64,000 nt of DNA from assembly GCF_041261445.1 (NCBI RefSeq), contig NZ_JBGCCU010000043.1, forward strand, positions 1-64,000. Direction: 5' to 3'. Position numbers and translations under genes: made by a program. Below are positions 51,501-57,893 of this stretch, piece after piece (the stretch's first letter is position 1; the number at the start of each line of letters is the position of its first letter). The notes beneath the pieces are model-generated. The model saw nothing but the letters and a program-made list of their open reading frames with translations, made no database searches and was not told the origin of the DNA. The stretch comes from Catenulispora sp. EB89. GTDB taxonomy: Bacteria > Actinomycetota > Actinomycetes > Streptomycetales > Catenulisporaceae.

Positions 51501-51972
51501 GGCGCAGCTCGTCCAGGCGCGCGGCCGGCGCCACGGCGAAGGCGGCGTCGGCCACGTCGGCCAGGGCCGGGCCGCGCCAGAGCGCGAGGGCTTCGCGCAG
51601 CGTCGCGCGGGCGGCGGAGGGATCGTCGGCACGCAGGGCCTCGCGTCCCGAGCGCGAGAGGTTTTCGAAGCGCACGGCGTCCACGGACTCGGGCGCGATC
51701 GCGAGCCGATAGCCGCCGGGCGCGGCGGCGAGCAGCGCGGGATCGCCGAGGACCTTGCGGACGCGCGAGATCAGCGACTGCAGCGCGTTCGCGGCGCCTT
51801 CGGGCGGCTCGTCGGCCCACAGCGCGTCGATGAGCGCCGAGACGGTGACCGCGCGCCCCGCGTCCAGCGCGAGCCGGGACATCAGGGTGCGCAGACGCGC
51901 GCCGCCGAGGGCCACCGGCGCGCCGTCGAGGCGGATCTCGAGGGGGCCCAGGATCGATACGGTCAGCGGCAC
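48577..51972 (-). CDS. AfsR/SARP-family regulator with NB-ARC and TPR domains
   Basis: A 1131-residue regulator. Residues ~1-95 are an OmpR-type winged helix, ~96-245 a bacterial transcriptional activation domain (ALADQLGIDPSKELAEVH), ~265-620 an AAA/NB-ARC ATPase (Walker A GPGGAGKT at 292-299; Walker B ILLILDNCEH), then TPR-like repeats to the end. A Gly/Ser/Thr insert at ~444-474, encoded by 6-bp repeats, interrupts the ATPase. Such proteins activate secondary-metabolite or stress genes. GTG 51972 is chosen as start because SARP domains begin directly there. The block C KstR2-like box lies 54-73 bp upstream. Confidence 0.9.
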   Translation of the reverse strand: MPLTVSILGPLEIRLDGAPVALGGARLRTLMSRLALDAGRAVTVSALIDALWADEPPEGAANALQSLISRVRKVLGDPALLAAAPGGYRLAIAPESVDAVRFENLSRSGREALRADDPSAARATLREALALWRGPALADVADAAFAVAPAARLDELRLAALTDRLDAELRLGQAAEALAELEALSAEHPLRENIAALHVRALYAVGRQADALAVYEHVRRALADQLGIDPSKELAEVHLAVLRSDPALAPPTLEHAPRTNLKARLTSFVGRDEEVARIGKMLDASRLVTLVGPGGAGKTRLAGESAQRVLERFPDGAWLAELAPVTDPGEVPQAVLSALGPRESRMMSNNGSPAAAAALLRSAEDHLIESLAEKRILLILDNCEHLVGAAADLAETLLGHAPGLRVLATSREPLTIDGESLFPVPPLALPDADGLDEFCLRIRDSEIGIGSGSGAGSTGSGTGGIGGASGGGTTAAEPLTIADAVLAYPAVRLFADRAAAVVPDFAVDADTLPDVVRICRSLDGLPLAIELAAARLRTLPLHQIAGRLGDRFRLLTGGSRTAMPRHQTLRAVVEWSWELLSEDERDLAERLAVFPGGVTAEAAAAVTPGLDPDLAFDQLCALVDKSLLQAVPTEPGQDPRFRMLETLREYGADRLSGAGRLADTRRAHAAFFLDLAETAEPQLRRGSQMVWLKRLNAERDNILAALRFAAADEDADTAVRIAAAMTWYWTLGDQNREGRSWMRVALDVPGPSPVEAHAIVTVMERITAVFEDYLWQEIPQLTRDIADTIASLDTVEHPLLALAAVVAPMLADDRERLEAAVEKYIDHPDPWVAAMLHLMRGMAAENAGVREPMQADFERARALFEEIGERWGLSACLNGMASMAITAGDDAQALELQTQALDLIREINAYSSAAQIQIGQAQLLSRLGRPDDARELLEQVLEAARNSGSQMSCFVALIGLAEHSRQTGDRDLAWHYLRMAESEYVENWNGPPQLLAFRESGAAMLYLDADEPEPARPALARAFQYGLIARDVPIQGRMAVGAARYADAVGQTELAMRLLGASEGMVGAQDHSDSERVALVKRLKEHPDYESCYAVGKNAARDENQVLIARTLGLPEDVVTDPKAGLHTLRP
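50551..50640 (-). repeat. in-frame low-complexity repeat in SARP gene
   Basis: Hexanucleotide-like repeats (GCTTCC/GCTCCG variants) encode a Gly/Ser/Thr linker of about 30 residues inserted in the NB-ARC region. Confidence 0.6.
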
Positions 51973-52025
51973 TGGTCCAGTCTGGCACGCAGGCGGTTCT
52001 TGGGGCGGGACGGCGAATCCTTCCC

Positions 52026-52045
52026 AACCTAACACTTGCTTGGTA
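52026..52045. promoter_or_regulatory. KstR2-like operator, block C
   Basis: AACCTAACACTTGCTTGGTA. Right end merges with -10 TAGGCT (52044-52049) of the SDR operon; the complement of its left end, TAGGTT (52026-52031), could be a -10 for the divergent SARP gene. Confidence 0.8.
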
Positions 52046-52049
52046 GGCT
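52044..52049 (+). promoter_or_regulatory. -10 element, leaderless block C operon
   Basis: TAGGCT, 6 nt before GTG 52056; overlaps the KstR2-like box. Confidence 0.55.
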
Positions 52050-52055
52050 CCGACC

Positions 52056-52826
52056 GTGCCCCTGACCCTCGACCTGACCGGCCGCGTCGCCCTGGTCACC
52101 GGCGGCGGCCGGGGCGTCGGGCGCGGCGTCACGCGGCGCCTGCTCGCCGCCGGCGCGACCGTCGTGAGCTGCGGCCGGACCGTCCCCGACAGGCCGCTGC
52201 CGGCCGGCGCGGAGCACCGCACCGCCGACGTGCGCGTCGCCGAGCAGGTGCGGGACCTGGTCGAGGGCGTCGTCGCCGACCACGGGCGCCTGGACCTGGT
52301 CGTCAACAACGCCGGCGGCGCGCCCTACGCGCTGGCCGCCGAGGCGAGCCCGCGGTTCTCGGCCGCGATCGTCGGCCTCAACCTGCTGGCCCCGCTGACC
52401 GTGGCGCAGGAGGCGAACCACGTCATGCAGCGCCAGGACGGCGGCGGCCACATCATCAACATCTCCAGCGAGAGTGCCCGCCGCGCCAGCCCCGGCACGG
52501 CGGCGTATGGCGCCGCCAAGGCCGGGCTGGAGAACCTGACGCGTACGCTCGCGGTCGAGTGGGCACCGCGGGTGCGGGTCAACGCGATCACCGTCGGGCC
52601 GGTCCGCACCGAGCAGGCGCATCTGCACTACGGCGACGAGGACGGCGTCGCGGCCGTGGCGCGCACCATCGCCCTGGGGCGGCTGGCCGAGCCGGACGAT
52701 GTCGGTGATCTGTGTGTCCTGCTGGCGTCGCCGTTCGCTTCCTACCTCAACGGCACGGCGATACTTCTGGACGGCGGTGGCACGCGTCCGGCGTTCCTCG
52801 ACGCCGCCAACGCCGAACATTTGTGA
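52056..52826 (+). CDS. short-chain dehydrogenase (Rv3549c-like)
   Basis: A 256-residue SDR with TGGGRGVGRGV (cofactor), NNAGG, and the Ser-Tyr-Lys triad in HIINISSESARRASPGTAAYGAAK. Length and adjacency to the next SDR match the Rv3549c/Rv3548c pair of the mycobacterial KstR2 regulon, whose exact reactions are not established. Preceded by a KstR2-like box with leaderless -10. First gene of block C. Confidence 0.83.
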   Translation: MPLTLDLTGRVALVTGGGRGVGRGVTRRLLAAGATVVSCGRTVPDRPLPAGAEHRTADVRVAEQVRDLVEGVVADHGRLDLVVNNAGGAPYALAAEASPRFSAAIVGLNLLAPLTVAQEANHVMQRQDGGGHIINISSESARRASPGTAAYGAAKAGLENLTRTLAVEWAPRVRVNAITVGPVRTEQAHLHYGDEDGVAAVARTIALGRLAEPDDVGDLCVLLASPFASYLNGTAILLDGGGTRPAFLDAANAEHL

Positions 52827-52835
52827 GGAGCAGTC

Positions 52836-53741
52836 ATGGCAGGGATCTGCGAAGGCCGCGTCGCCGTCGTCACCGGAGCCGGTCGCGGCCTGGGGCGTGC
52901 GCACGCGCTGGAGTTCGCCAGGCAGGGCGCCAAAGTCGTGGTCAACGACCTCGGCGTAAGCGCCGACGGCCGGGACGGGAGCGAGGCCCCGGCGCAGGAA
53001 GTGGTCGCCGAGATCCAGAAGGCCGGCGGCGAGGCGGTCGCCGACCACCACGACATCGCCACCTGGGACGGCGCCGCCGCGCTGGTGCAGACCGCGCTGG
53101 ACGCGTTCGGCCAGCTCGACGTCCTGGTCAACAACGCCGGCTTCCTGCGCGACCGGATGCTGGTCAACCTCTCGGAGCAGGACTGGGACGACGTCGTCCG
53201 CGTCCACCTGAAGGGCCACTTCCTGACCCTCCGCCACGCCGGCGCGCACTGGCGCGACCAGTACAAGATGGGCAACCTCAACGACGCCCGCGTCATCAAC
53301 ACCAGCTCCGGCGCGGGCCTGCTGGGCTCGGTCGGCCAGGGCAACTACGCCGCCGCCAAGGCCGGCATCGCCGCCCTGACCATCCAGGCCGCCGCCGAAC
53401 TGGGCCGCTACGGCGTGACCGTCAACGCCATCGCCCCCGCCGCCCGCACCCGCATGACCGAGGGCCCCTTCAGCACGATGATGGCCGCCCCCGAAACCGG
53501 CTTCGACGCCATGGCCCCGGAGAACGTCTCCCCGCTGGTCGTCTGGCTCGGCTCCGACCGCTCCCGCGCCGTCAGCGGCCGCGTCTTCGAAGTCGAGGGC
53601 GGCAAGATCGGTGTCGCCGACGGCTGGCAGCACGGCCCGACCGCCGACAAGGGCGCCCGCTGGGACCCGGCGGAGCTGGACGCGGTGGTCGCGGGACTGA
53701 TCGAGCAGGCGCCGACGCCGGGGGCGGTGTACGGGGCCTGA
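52836..53741 (+). CDS. short-chain dehydrogenase (Rv3548c-like)
   Basis: A 301-residue SDR with TGAGRGLGRAHALEFARQGA, NNAGFLRDRM, and a triad in VINTSSGAGLLGSVGQGNYAAAK. It belongs to the longer SDR group with the SADGRDGSEAPAQEVV insertion seen in 17-beta-HSD4/MaoC-linked enzymes, which oxidise 3-hydroxyacyl-CoAs. It follows the first SDR by 9 bp with GAGGAG upstream. Role in HIP breakdown is inferred from gene order and box. Confidence 0.85.
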   Translation: MAGICEGRVAVVTGAGRGLGRAHALEFARQGAKVVVNDLGVSADGRDGSEAPAQEVVAEIQKAGGEAVADHHDIATWDGAAALVQTALDAFGQLDVLVNNAGFLRDRMLVNLSEQDWDDVVRVHLKGHFLTLRHAGAHWRDQYKMGNLNDARVINTSSGAGLLGSVGQGNYAAAKAGIAALTIQAAAELGRYGVTVNAIAPAARTRMTEGPFSTMMAAPETGFDAMAPENVSPLVVWLGSDRSRAVSGRVFEVEGGKIGVADGWQHGPTADKGARWDPAELDAVVAGLIEQAPTPGAVYGA

Positions 53742-53783
53742 GGGGTCGGCGGCTTCACCACCATGTGAAGATGCGGCAGCCAT

Positions 53784-53805
53784 GTAACCCGCAGCCCCGT
53801 CGGCC
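53784..53805 (+). promoter_or_regulatory. possible ECF-type promoter of the sigma gene
   Basis: GTAACC at 53784-53789 resembles the -35 (AAC core) of ECF/SigE-family promoters, with a plausible -10 around 53806. Weak evidence. Confidence 0.25.
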
Positions 53806-53850
53806 GGTGTGTCCAGTGATGTACTGGCCACCGACCGACGAGGGGCGGGC

Positions 53851-54468
53851 ATGGAAGGGACGATCGCCGAAAGGCGGTTGCGGGCACGAGGCGGGGGATC
53901 GGCGGCGAGCCCGCCGCACGAGGACTCGTTCCGCGAGTTCGTGGAGGGCTCCTGGCACCGCCTCCTCCGCACGGCATACCTGCTGACCGGCGACCACGGC
54001 GCGGCCGAGGACCTGGTCCAGACCGCGCTGATGCGCACCTACCGGCACTGGAACCGGATCGTGGCCTACGAGGCCCCCGAGTCCTACGTCCGCCGGGTCA
54101 TGGTCAACGCCAACATCTCGGCGTGGCGCCGCCGCAAGGCGGTCGTCCACGTCATGGCCGAGCCGCCCGAGCCGCCGGCCGGCGGCTCGGGCGGCTCGGG
54201 CGACCATCAGGACACGTACGCCCTGCGCGACGAGCTGTGGCGCGCCGTCTGCGCGATGTCGCCGCGCATGCGCTCGGTCTTCGTCCTGCGCTACTTCGAG
54301 GACCTGACCGAAGCCGAGGTCGCCTCGGTGATGGGCTGCGCGGTCGGCACGGTGAAGAGCCAGATCGCGCGCGGCCTGACGAGACTCCGTGGCGACCTTC
54401 AAGCCGACCAACCGGATCGAACCAACCAAGCCGATCGAACCAACCAAGCCGAGGGGAGAACGCGATGA
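53851..54468 (+). CDS. SigE-family RNA polymerase sigma factor
   Basis: A 205-residue extracytoplasmic-function-type sigma factor of the actinobacterial SigE family. Region 2 is LRTAYLLTGDHGAAEDLVQT...YRHWNRI with SYVRRVMVN; region 4 is VLRYFEDLTEAEVASVMGCA with GTVKSQ. An in-frame GTG exists at 53809; the ATG at 53851 is chosen because members start shortly before region 2. The C-terminal tail repeats DRTNQA twice, encoded by a perfect 18-bp tandem repeat. Its stop overlaps the next gene, a degenerate transpeptidase-like membrane protein that may sense or regulate it. Confidence 0.9.
   Translation: MEGTIAERRLRARGGGSAASPPHEDSFREFVEGSWHRLLRTAYLLTGDHGAAEDLVQTALMRTYRHWNRIVAYEAPESYVRRVMVNANISAWRRRKAVVHVMAEPPEPPAGGSGGSGDHQDTYALRDELWRAVCAMSPRMRSVFVLRYFEDLTEAEVASVMGCAVGTVKSQIARGLTRLRGDLQADQPDRTNQADRTNQAEGRTR
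54415..54450 (+). repeat. 18-bp perfect tandem repeat in the sigma gene
   Basis: GATCGAACCAACCAAGCC occurs at 54415-54432 and 54433-54450, adding six residues to the sigma factor tail just before its stop. Confidence 0.85.
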
Positions 54469-55832
54469 AAGCCCGCGACCCGGAAAGCAACCGCGCCCCC
54501 CACGGCGACGCCCTGGAACACGAGTTCCGCGCGATGTTCGCCGAACGCTCGGAAACGGTACCCATGACCACCGCGCCCTACGCCGCGGTACGCCGCCGCA
54601 TCACCGCGGCGCGCCGCAAGCGCCGGATGCGCATCGGCAGCGTCGGCGTGGCGTTCGCGATGGCCGTCGTCGGGATCGGCGTGTGGACGACGGTCCCGAG
54701 CCGTCATCAGGGTGCTGTCCAGCCGGGCACGATCGATCCCCACCTGCCCGCCGCCGTCCTCTACGCCGACGGCCGCACCCCGATCCCCAGCGGCCCGCTG
54801 CGGGACGCCGCGCTGACCTGGCTCCGCGCCGCCCACCCGGGAGACCTGTCCGGGCTCACCGTGGTGACCACGTTCGATCAGGCCGTCCAGAACGCCGCCA
54901 CCGCGAAGATCGAGGCCGGCGACGCCGGCGTCGCGGTCGTCGACGACCGCGACGGCGCGGTGGTGGCGCTGGCCGGAACCTGGAACCGGCCGCTGCCGAT
55001 CGCCGACCTGATGAAGCCCGTCCTGCTGGCCCAGGCCTTTGAAGGCGGCCACTACACGCCCGAGTCGAAGGAACCGCTCGACGCCCAGACGCACCCGCTG
55101 TACTTCCCTCCAGGGTCGAAGCAGCCCATGACGTACGCGCTCTCCGGGAACCAGACCAGGAACTGGCCGCCGGAACCGTCCAACACGCTGATCCCCGACG
55201 TCGACGTCACTCTGACGCAGGCCGCGCAGATGGGCGCCAACGAGCCGTTCGCCCAGCTGGAACTGGCCTCCGGCATGGACGTGCATTCGTTCGTCGGTTT
55301 CGCGATGCGCGCGGGCATGGCGAAAGAGCCGGATCTCATGCCGATACCCCCGCTGGTATTGGGAGAGACGAAGCAGACGCCGCTGGTCATGGCGAGCGTC
55401 TACGCGACGCTCACCGGCGGCGGCCTCCACCGGGATCCCCTGATGGTCGGGCAGTTGCTCGGGCCCGACGGCAAGGTGGTGTGGACCCCGCCCGCGATGG
55501 CCACCCGGGTCACGACGGCGAACAGCTCGAAACAGGTCACCGACGTCCTGCACGCGGCCCTGGCCGGCCCCACGGGGACCGGCATCGACGCCCTGCGCAA
55601 AGACGACTCCTCCACCGGCGCGATGGCCGCGGCGCCCGACACCGAGTTGTCGGCGTGGGTCACCGGTGTCGAATCGCACTACGCGATCTCGGTGGGGGTC
55701 TCCAACGAGGGCAACAACGGTTCCCTCGCCCCGCTCGGTTACGACCACCACGGCGGGCTCGACTTCGCCAGCAGGATCGCCGGGCCGACGTGGTCGGACG
55801 TCGTGCGGGCGGTGCGGAACCTCGCGCCGTGA
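54465..55832 (+). CDS. membrane pseudo-transpeptidase (penicillin-binding-protein-like, catalytic motifs lost)
   Basis: A 455-residue single-pass membrane protein (helix ~57-77) with an extracellular domain that follows the order of a PBP transpeptidase: LTVVTTFDQAVQNAA (linker strand/helix), GDAGVAVVDDRDGAVVALAG, then the SxxK position reads DLMK (D181, K184), the SxN position reads GAN (257-259), and the KTG position reads STG (383-385). All three motif starts are replaced, so acylation is not expected. The PLVMASVYATLTGGG segment is well preserved. ATGA overlap with the sigma gene suggests a partner such as an anti-sigma or cell-wall sensor (inference). Confidence 0.72.
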   Translation: MKARDPESNRAPHGDALEHEFRAMFAERSETVPMTTAPYAAVRRRITAARRKRRMRIGSVGVAFAMAVVGIGVWTTVPSRHQGAVQPGTIDPHLPAAVLYADGRTPIPSGPLRDAALTWLRAAHPGDLSGLTVVTTFDQAVQNAATAKIEAGDAGVAVVDDRDGAVVALAGTWNRPLPIADLMKPVLLAQAFEGGHYTPESKEPLDAQTHPLYFPPGSKQPMTYALSGNQTRNWPPEPSNTLIPDVDVTLTQAAQMGANEPFAQLELASGMDVHSFVGFAMRAGMAKEPDLMPIPPLVLGETKQTPLVMASVYATLTGGGLHRDPLMVGQLLGPDGKVVWTPPAMATRVTTANSSKQVTDVLHAALAGPTGTGIDALRKDDSSTGAMAAAPDTELSAWVTGVESHYAISVGVSNEGNNGSLAPLGYDHHGGLDFASRIAGPTWSDVVRAVRNLAP

Positions 55833-55836
55833 TGAC

Positions 55837-55874
55837 GGATCCGCCGGGCGGCCTGAGCACCGCCCGGCGGATCC
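55837..55874 (+). terminator. terminator after sigma-pseudotranspeptidase operon
   Basis: GGATCCGCCGGGCGG (55837-55851) and CCGCCCGGCGGATCC (55860-55874) form a perfect 15-bp stem with an 8-nt loop. Confidence 0.75.
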
Positions 55875-55886
55875 GGGTCCTGATTC

Positions 55887-55947
55887 GCTGTCCGCTGTCC
55901 GCTGTCCGCAGTCCGCGCTATACGTAGTCTGCGCTGTCCGCGCTATA
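55887..55947. repeat. GCTGTCC tandem repeat and flanking duplications
   Basis: GCTGTCC three times plus GCAGTCC (55887-55914, period 7), then GTCCGCGCTATA at 55911-55922 and 55936-55947. Confidence 0.7.
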
Positions 55948-55948
55948 G

Positions 55949-56004
55949 GTGAGCCGTGAGCCGTGAGCCGTGAGCCGTGAGCCGTGAGCCGTGAGCCGTG
56001 AGCC
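55949..56004. repeat. eight perfect copies of GTGAGCC
   Basis: A 7-bp unit repeated eight times without error (56 bp), in the convergent spacer 24 nt beyond the stop of the DUF885 gene. Its perfection suggests recent slippage. Confidence 0.95.
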
Positions 56005-56027
56005 GCGAATCGCCATCCGGCGTCCGC

Positions 56028-57728
56028 TCAGCGCAGCGCCACCCGCCGCGCCAACCCCAGCGGCAGCCCGCCGGCCCCGGCGATCGTGTCGTGGAACTGC
56101 TTCAGCGTCCCCTTGCCCCGCTTCAGATACTCCGCCCGAATGGCCTCGATCTCCAGGCACCCGGTCAGATACGACGGCGCCTGCGTCGGCCACGCGCAGT
56201 ACCGGTTCACCTCGCCCTTGGCCGTCTCCGGCGTCAGCGAGGCCTTCGAGGCCATGAACTTCTCGGCCTCGTCCACACTCATCTCCCCGGTGTGCAGCGC
56301 GGTGTCCACGACGATCCGCGCCGCGCGGAAGATGCGCGCGTCCAGGTGCCCCAGCTCGTGCCGCGGGTCGGCGAAGTAGCCCTGCTCGCGCATCACGGTC
56401 TCGATGTACAGCGCCCAGCCCTCGATGAAGTACGGCGTGGTGAACGCGCTGCGCACCAGCCGGCCCTGCTCGGCCACCCACGACAGGTGCCAGTGGTGCC
56501 CGGGGTACGCCTCGTGCGCGGCGATCGTCGGCATCGACACCCGCGCGTTGGTCTTCAGCCGGCCGAGCACCGCCTCCGGCGAGGAGCCGGTCGGCGTGAA
56601 CGGCACGTTGAACACCCCGGTCCGGGACGGCGTCAGCGCCGGCGGCCGGTTGTAGGAGGCCACCGACAGCACCGCGCGCAGGAACTCCGGCCCGGGCTGC
56701 ACCAGGCACTCCTCGCCCTCGGCGAACGTCACCAGGTCGTGGTCCTTGCTGAACTGCCGGGCCCTCTCGGTCTCGGTGATGTACTCGGCGAGCATCGCGG
56801 CCTCGGTCGGCGGGAAGTCTTCGCAGAGCACTTCCATCGTCGCGCGCCAGTCCCGGGACCCGCCCGGGATCCGCTCGGCCAGGTCCTGCATCTCCTCGTT
56901 CAGCTGGTCGTACGCGACCTGGCCGCGCCGGTGCAGCTCCGCGGTGTCGTAGCCGAGCATCTCGACCTCTTGCAGGAGCCGCGAGTACGTCTCCTCGCCG
57001 AGCCGCCAGTCGCCTTCGCAGCGCTCTGAGAAGTCCGCCAGGAACGTCGCCAACTCGTCGAACGCGGCCGCCGCGGGCTCGGCGGCCTCGGCCAGCTCGG
57101 CGCGCAGCGCGTCGTCCGACACCATCGCCGGCAGCGACTCCGTCAGGAAGCGGCGGCCGGTGCGCGCCTGTCCCAGCGACCGGTCGACCAGCAGCTTCGG
57201 CGCCAGGCCCGGGTCCAGGTTGCGGCGGCAGGTGGCCAGCAGCTCCGGGACCTGCTTGAGTTTGGCCAGCGACTCCTCGACCAGGCGCGCCTCCGGCCGG
57301 GTCTTCTGCTGGAACGGGATGTAGAGCCCGTACAAGGCGGAGCTGACGTAGTCCGCCGCGTCGCGCCGCCAGACCTGACGGCCGGACAGGATCCCGTGCT
57401 TGCGCAGCTGAGCCCGCAGCAGGTCGCGGTCGACGCCGTCCTCGAAGCCGCCGCCGTGGCCGTCCGACCCGGTGCCCGCTGATCCGGTGCCCGCCGATCC
57501 GGCGCCGTCGCCGCCGCCCTCGGCCAGCGCGTCCAGCTTCGCCAGATGCGCGGCGGCCTCGGCGGCCCGGCGCTCGTACGCCTCGATCGACAGGTCGCCG
57601 AGCGTCATGGTGTGCTCCGGATTGTCGGAGCCCATGGTCGTGGCCATGACCGGATTCGCGTCCAGGTACCAGGCCACCGCCTCGGCGACTGCTGACGCCA
57701 CCGGATTCTGGGAGTCTTCAGTCGTCAT
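56028..57728 (-). CDS. DUF885 protein (putative metallo-hydrolase)
   Basis: A 566-residue DUF885-family protein. The metal-binding motif HEAYPGHHWH and the downstream GWALYIETVMRE (third ligand Glu) are intact, as in M32/M3-like metallo-carboxypeptidase folds, so a zinc peptidase role is plausible but unproven. A Gly/Ser/Thr-rich low-complexity insert (GDGAGSAGTGSAGTGSDGHG) interrupts the N-terminal helices. TACGGT lies 6 nt before ATG 57728, a leaderless start. No signal peptide. Confidence 0.88.
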   Translation of the reverse strand: MTTEDSQNPVASAVAEAVAWYLDANPVMATTMGSDNPEHTMTLGDLSIEAYERRAAEAAAHLAKLDALAEGGGDGAGSAGTGSAGTGSDGHGGGFEDGVDRDLLRAQLRKHGILSGRQVWRRDAADYVSSALYGLYIPFQQKTRPEARLVEESLAKLKQVPELLATCRRNLDPGLAPKLLVDRSLGQARTGRRFLTESLPAMVSDDALRAELAEAAEPAAAAFDELATFLADFSERCEGDWRLGEETYSRLLQEVEMLGYDTAELHRRGQVAYDQLNEEMQDLAERIPGGSRDWRATMEVLCEDFPPTEAAMLAEYITETERARQFSKDHDLVTFAEGEECLVQPGPEFLRAVLSVASYNRPPALTPSRTGVFNVPFTPTGSSPEAVLGRLKTNARVSMPTIAAHEAYPGHHWHLSWVAEQGRLVRSAFTTPYFIEGWALYIETVMREQGYFADPRHELGHLDARIFRAARIVVDTALHTGEMSVDEAEKFMASKASLTPETAKGEVNRYCAWPTQAPSYLTGCLEIEAIRAEYLKRGKGTLKQFHDTIAGAGGLPLGLARRVALR

Positions 57729-57734
57729 GGGGCG

Positions 57735-57740
57735 ACCGTA
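57735..57740 (-). promoter_or_regulatory. -10 element of leaderless DUF885 gene
   Basis: TACGGT on the minus strand, 6 nt before ATG 57728. Confidence 0.45.
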
Positions 57741-57811
57741 GCGCTCCAAGAGCATCCGCGGCGCTGAAGATCCCCCTTGACCGACCCTCGTGACCACCCT
57801 CGCCACCGGTC

Positions 57812-57841
57812 TGGACCAGTGCCGGGTCCGGCACCGGTCCA
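57812..57841. terminator. long hairpin downstream of mycothiol-type enzyme
   Basis: TGGACC-a-GTGCCGG / CCGGCAC-c-GGTCCA with a 2-nt turn. It lies between two minus-strand genes and would end the upstream one. Confidence 0.65.
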
Positions 57842-57861
57842 GCGCGGTGTGCTCAAGCGCG

Positions 57862-57893
57862 GGCTCAGAACGGCCTCAGAACGGCCTCAGAAC
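57862..57893 (-). repeat. 11-bp tandem repeat beginning at a stop codon
   Basis: On the minus strand, TGAGGCCGTTC twice and TGAGCCCG once follow the stop of the mycothiol-type enzyme gene (57889-57887), period 11, so TGA is repeated in all three frames. Confidence 0.75.

Noticed and set aside
48592-52032. A 1146-codon open frame antisense to the SARP gene
   Set aside because: Composition is typical of a shadow frame; the minus strand encodes an ordered SARP-NB-ARC-TPR protein.
53755-54447. Minus-strand frame overlapping the sigma gene
   Set aside because: Antisense to a clear SigE-family sigma factor, with Arg/Ala/Val-rich shadow composition.
55949-56004. Possible CRISPR array
   Set aside because: Units are 7 bp with no spacers and no cas genes are nearby; it is a simple tandem repeat.
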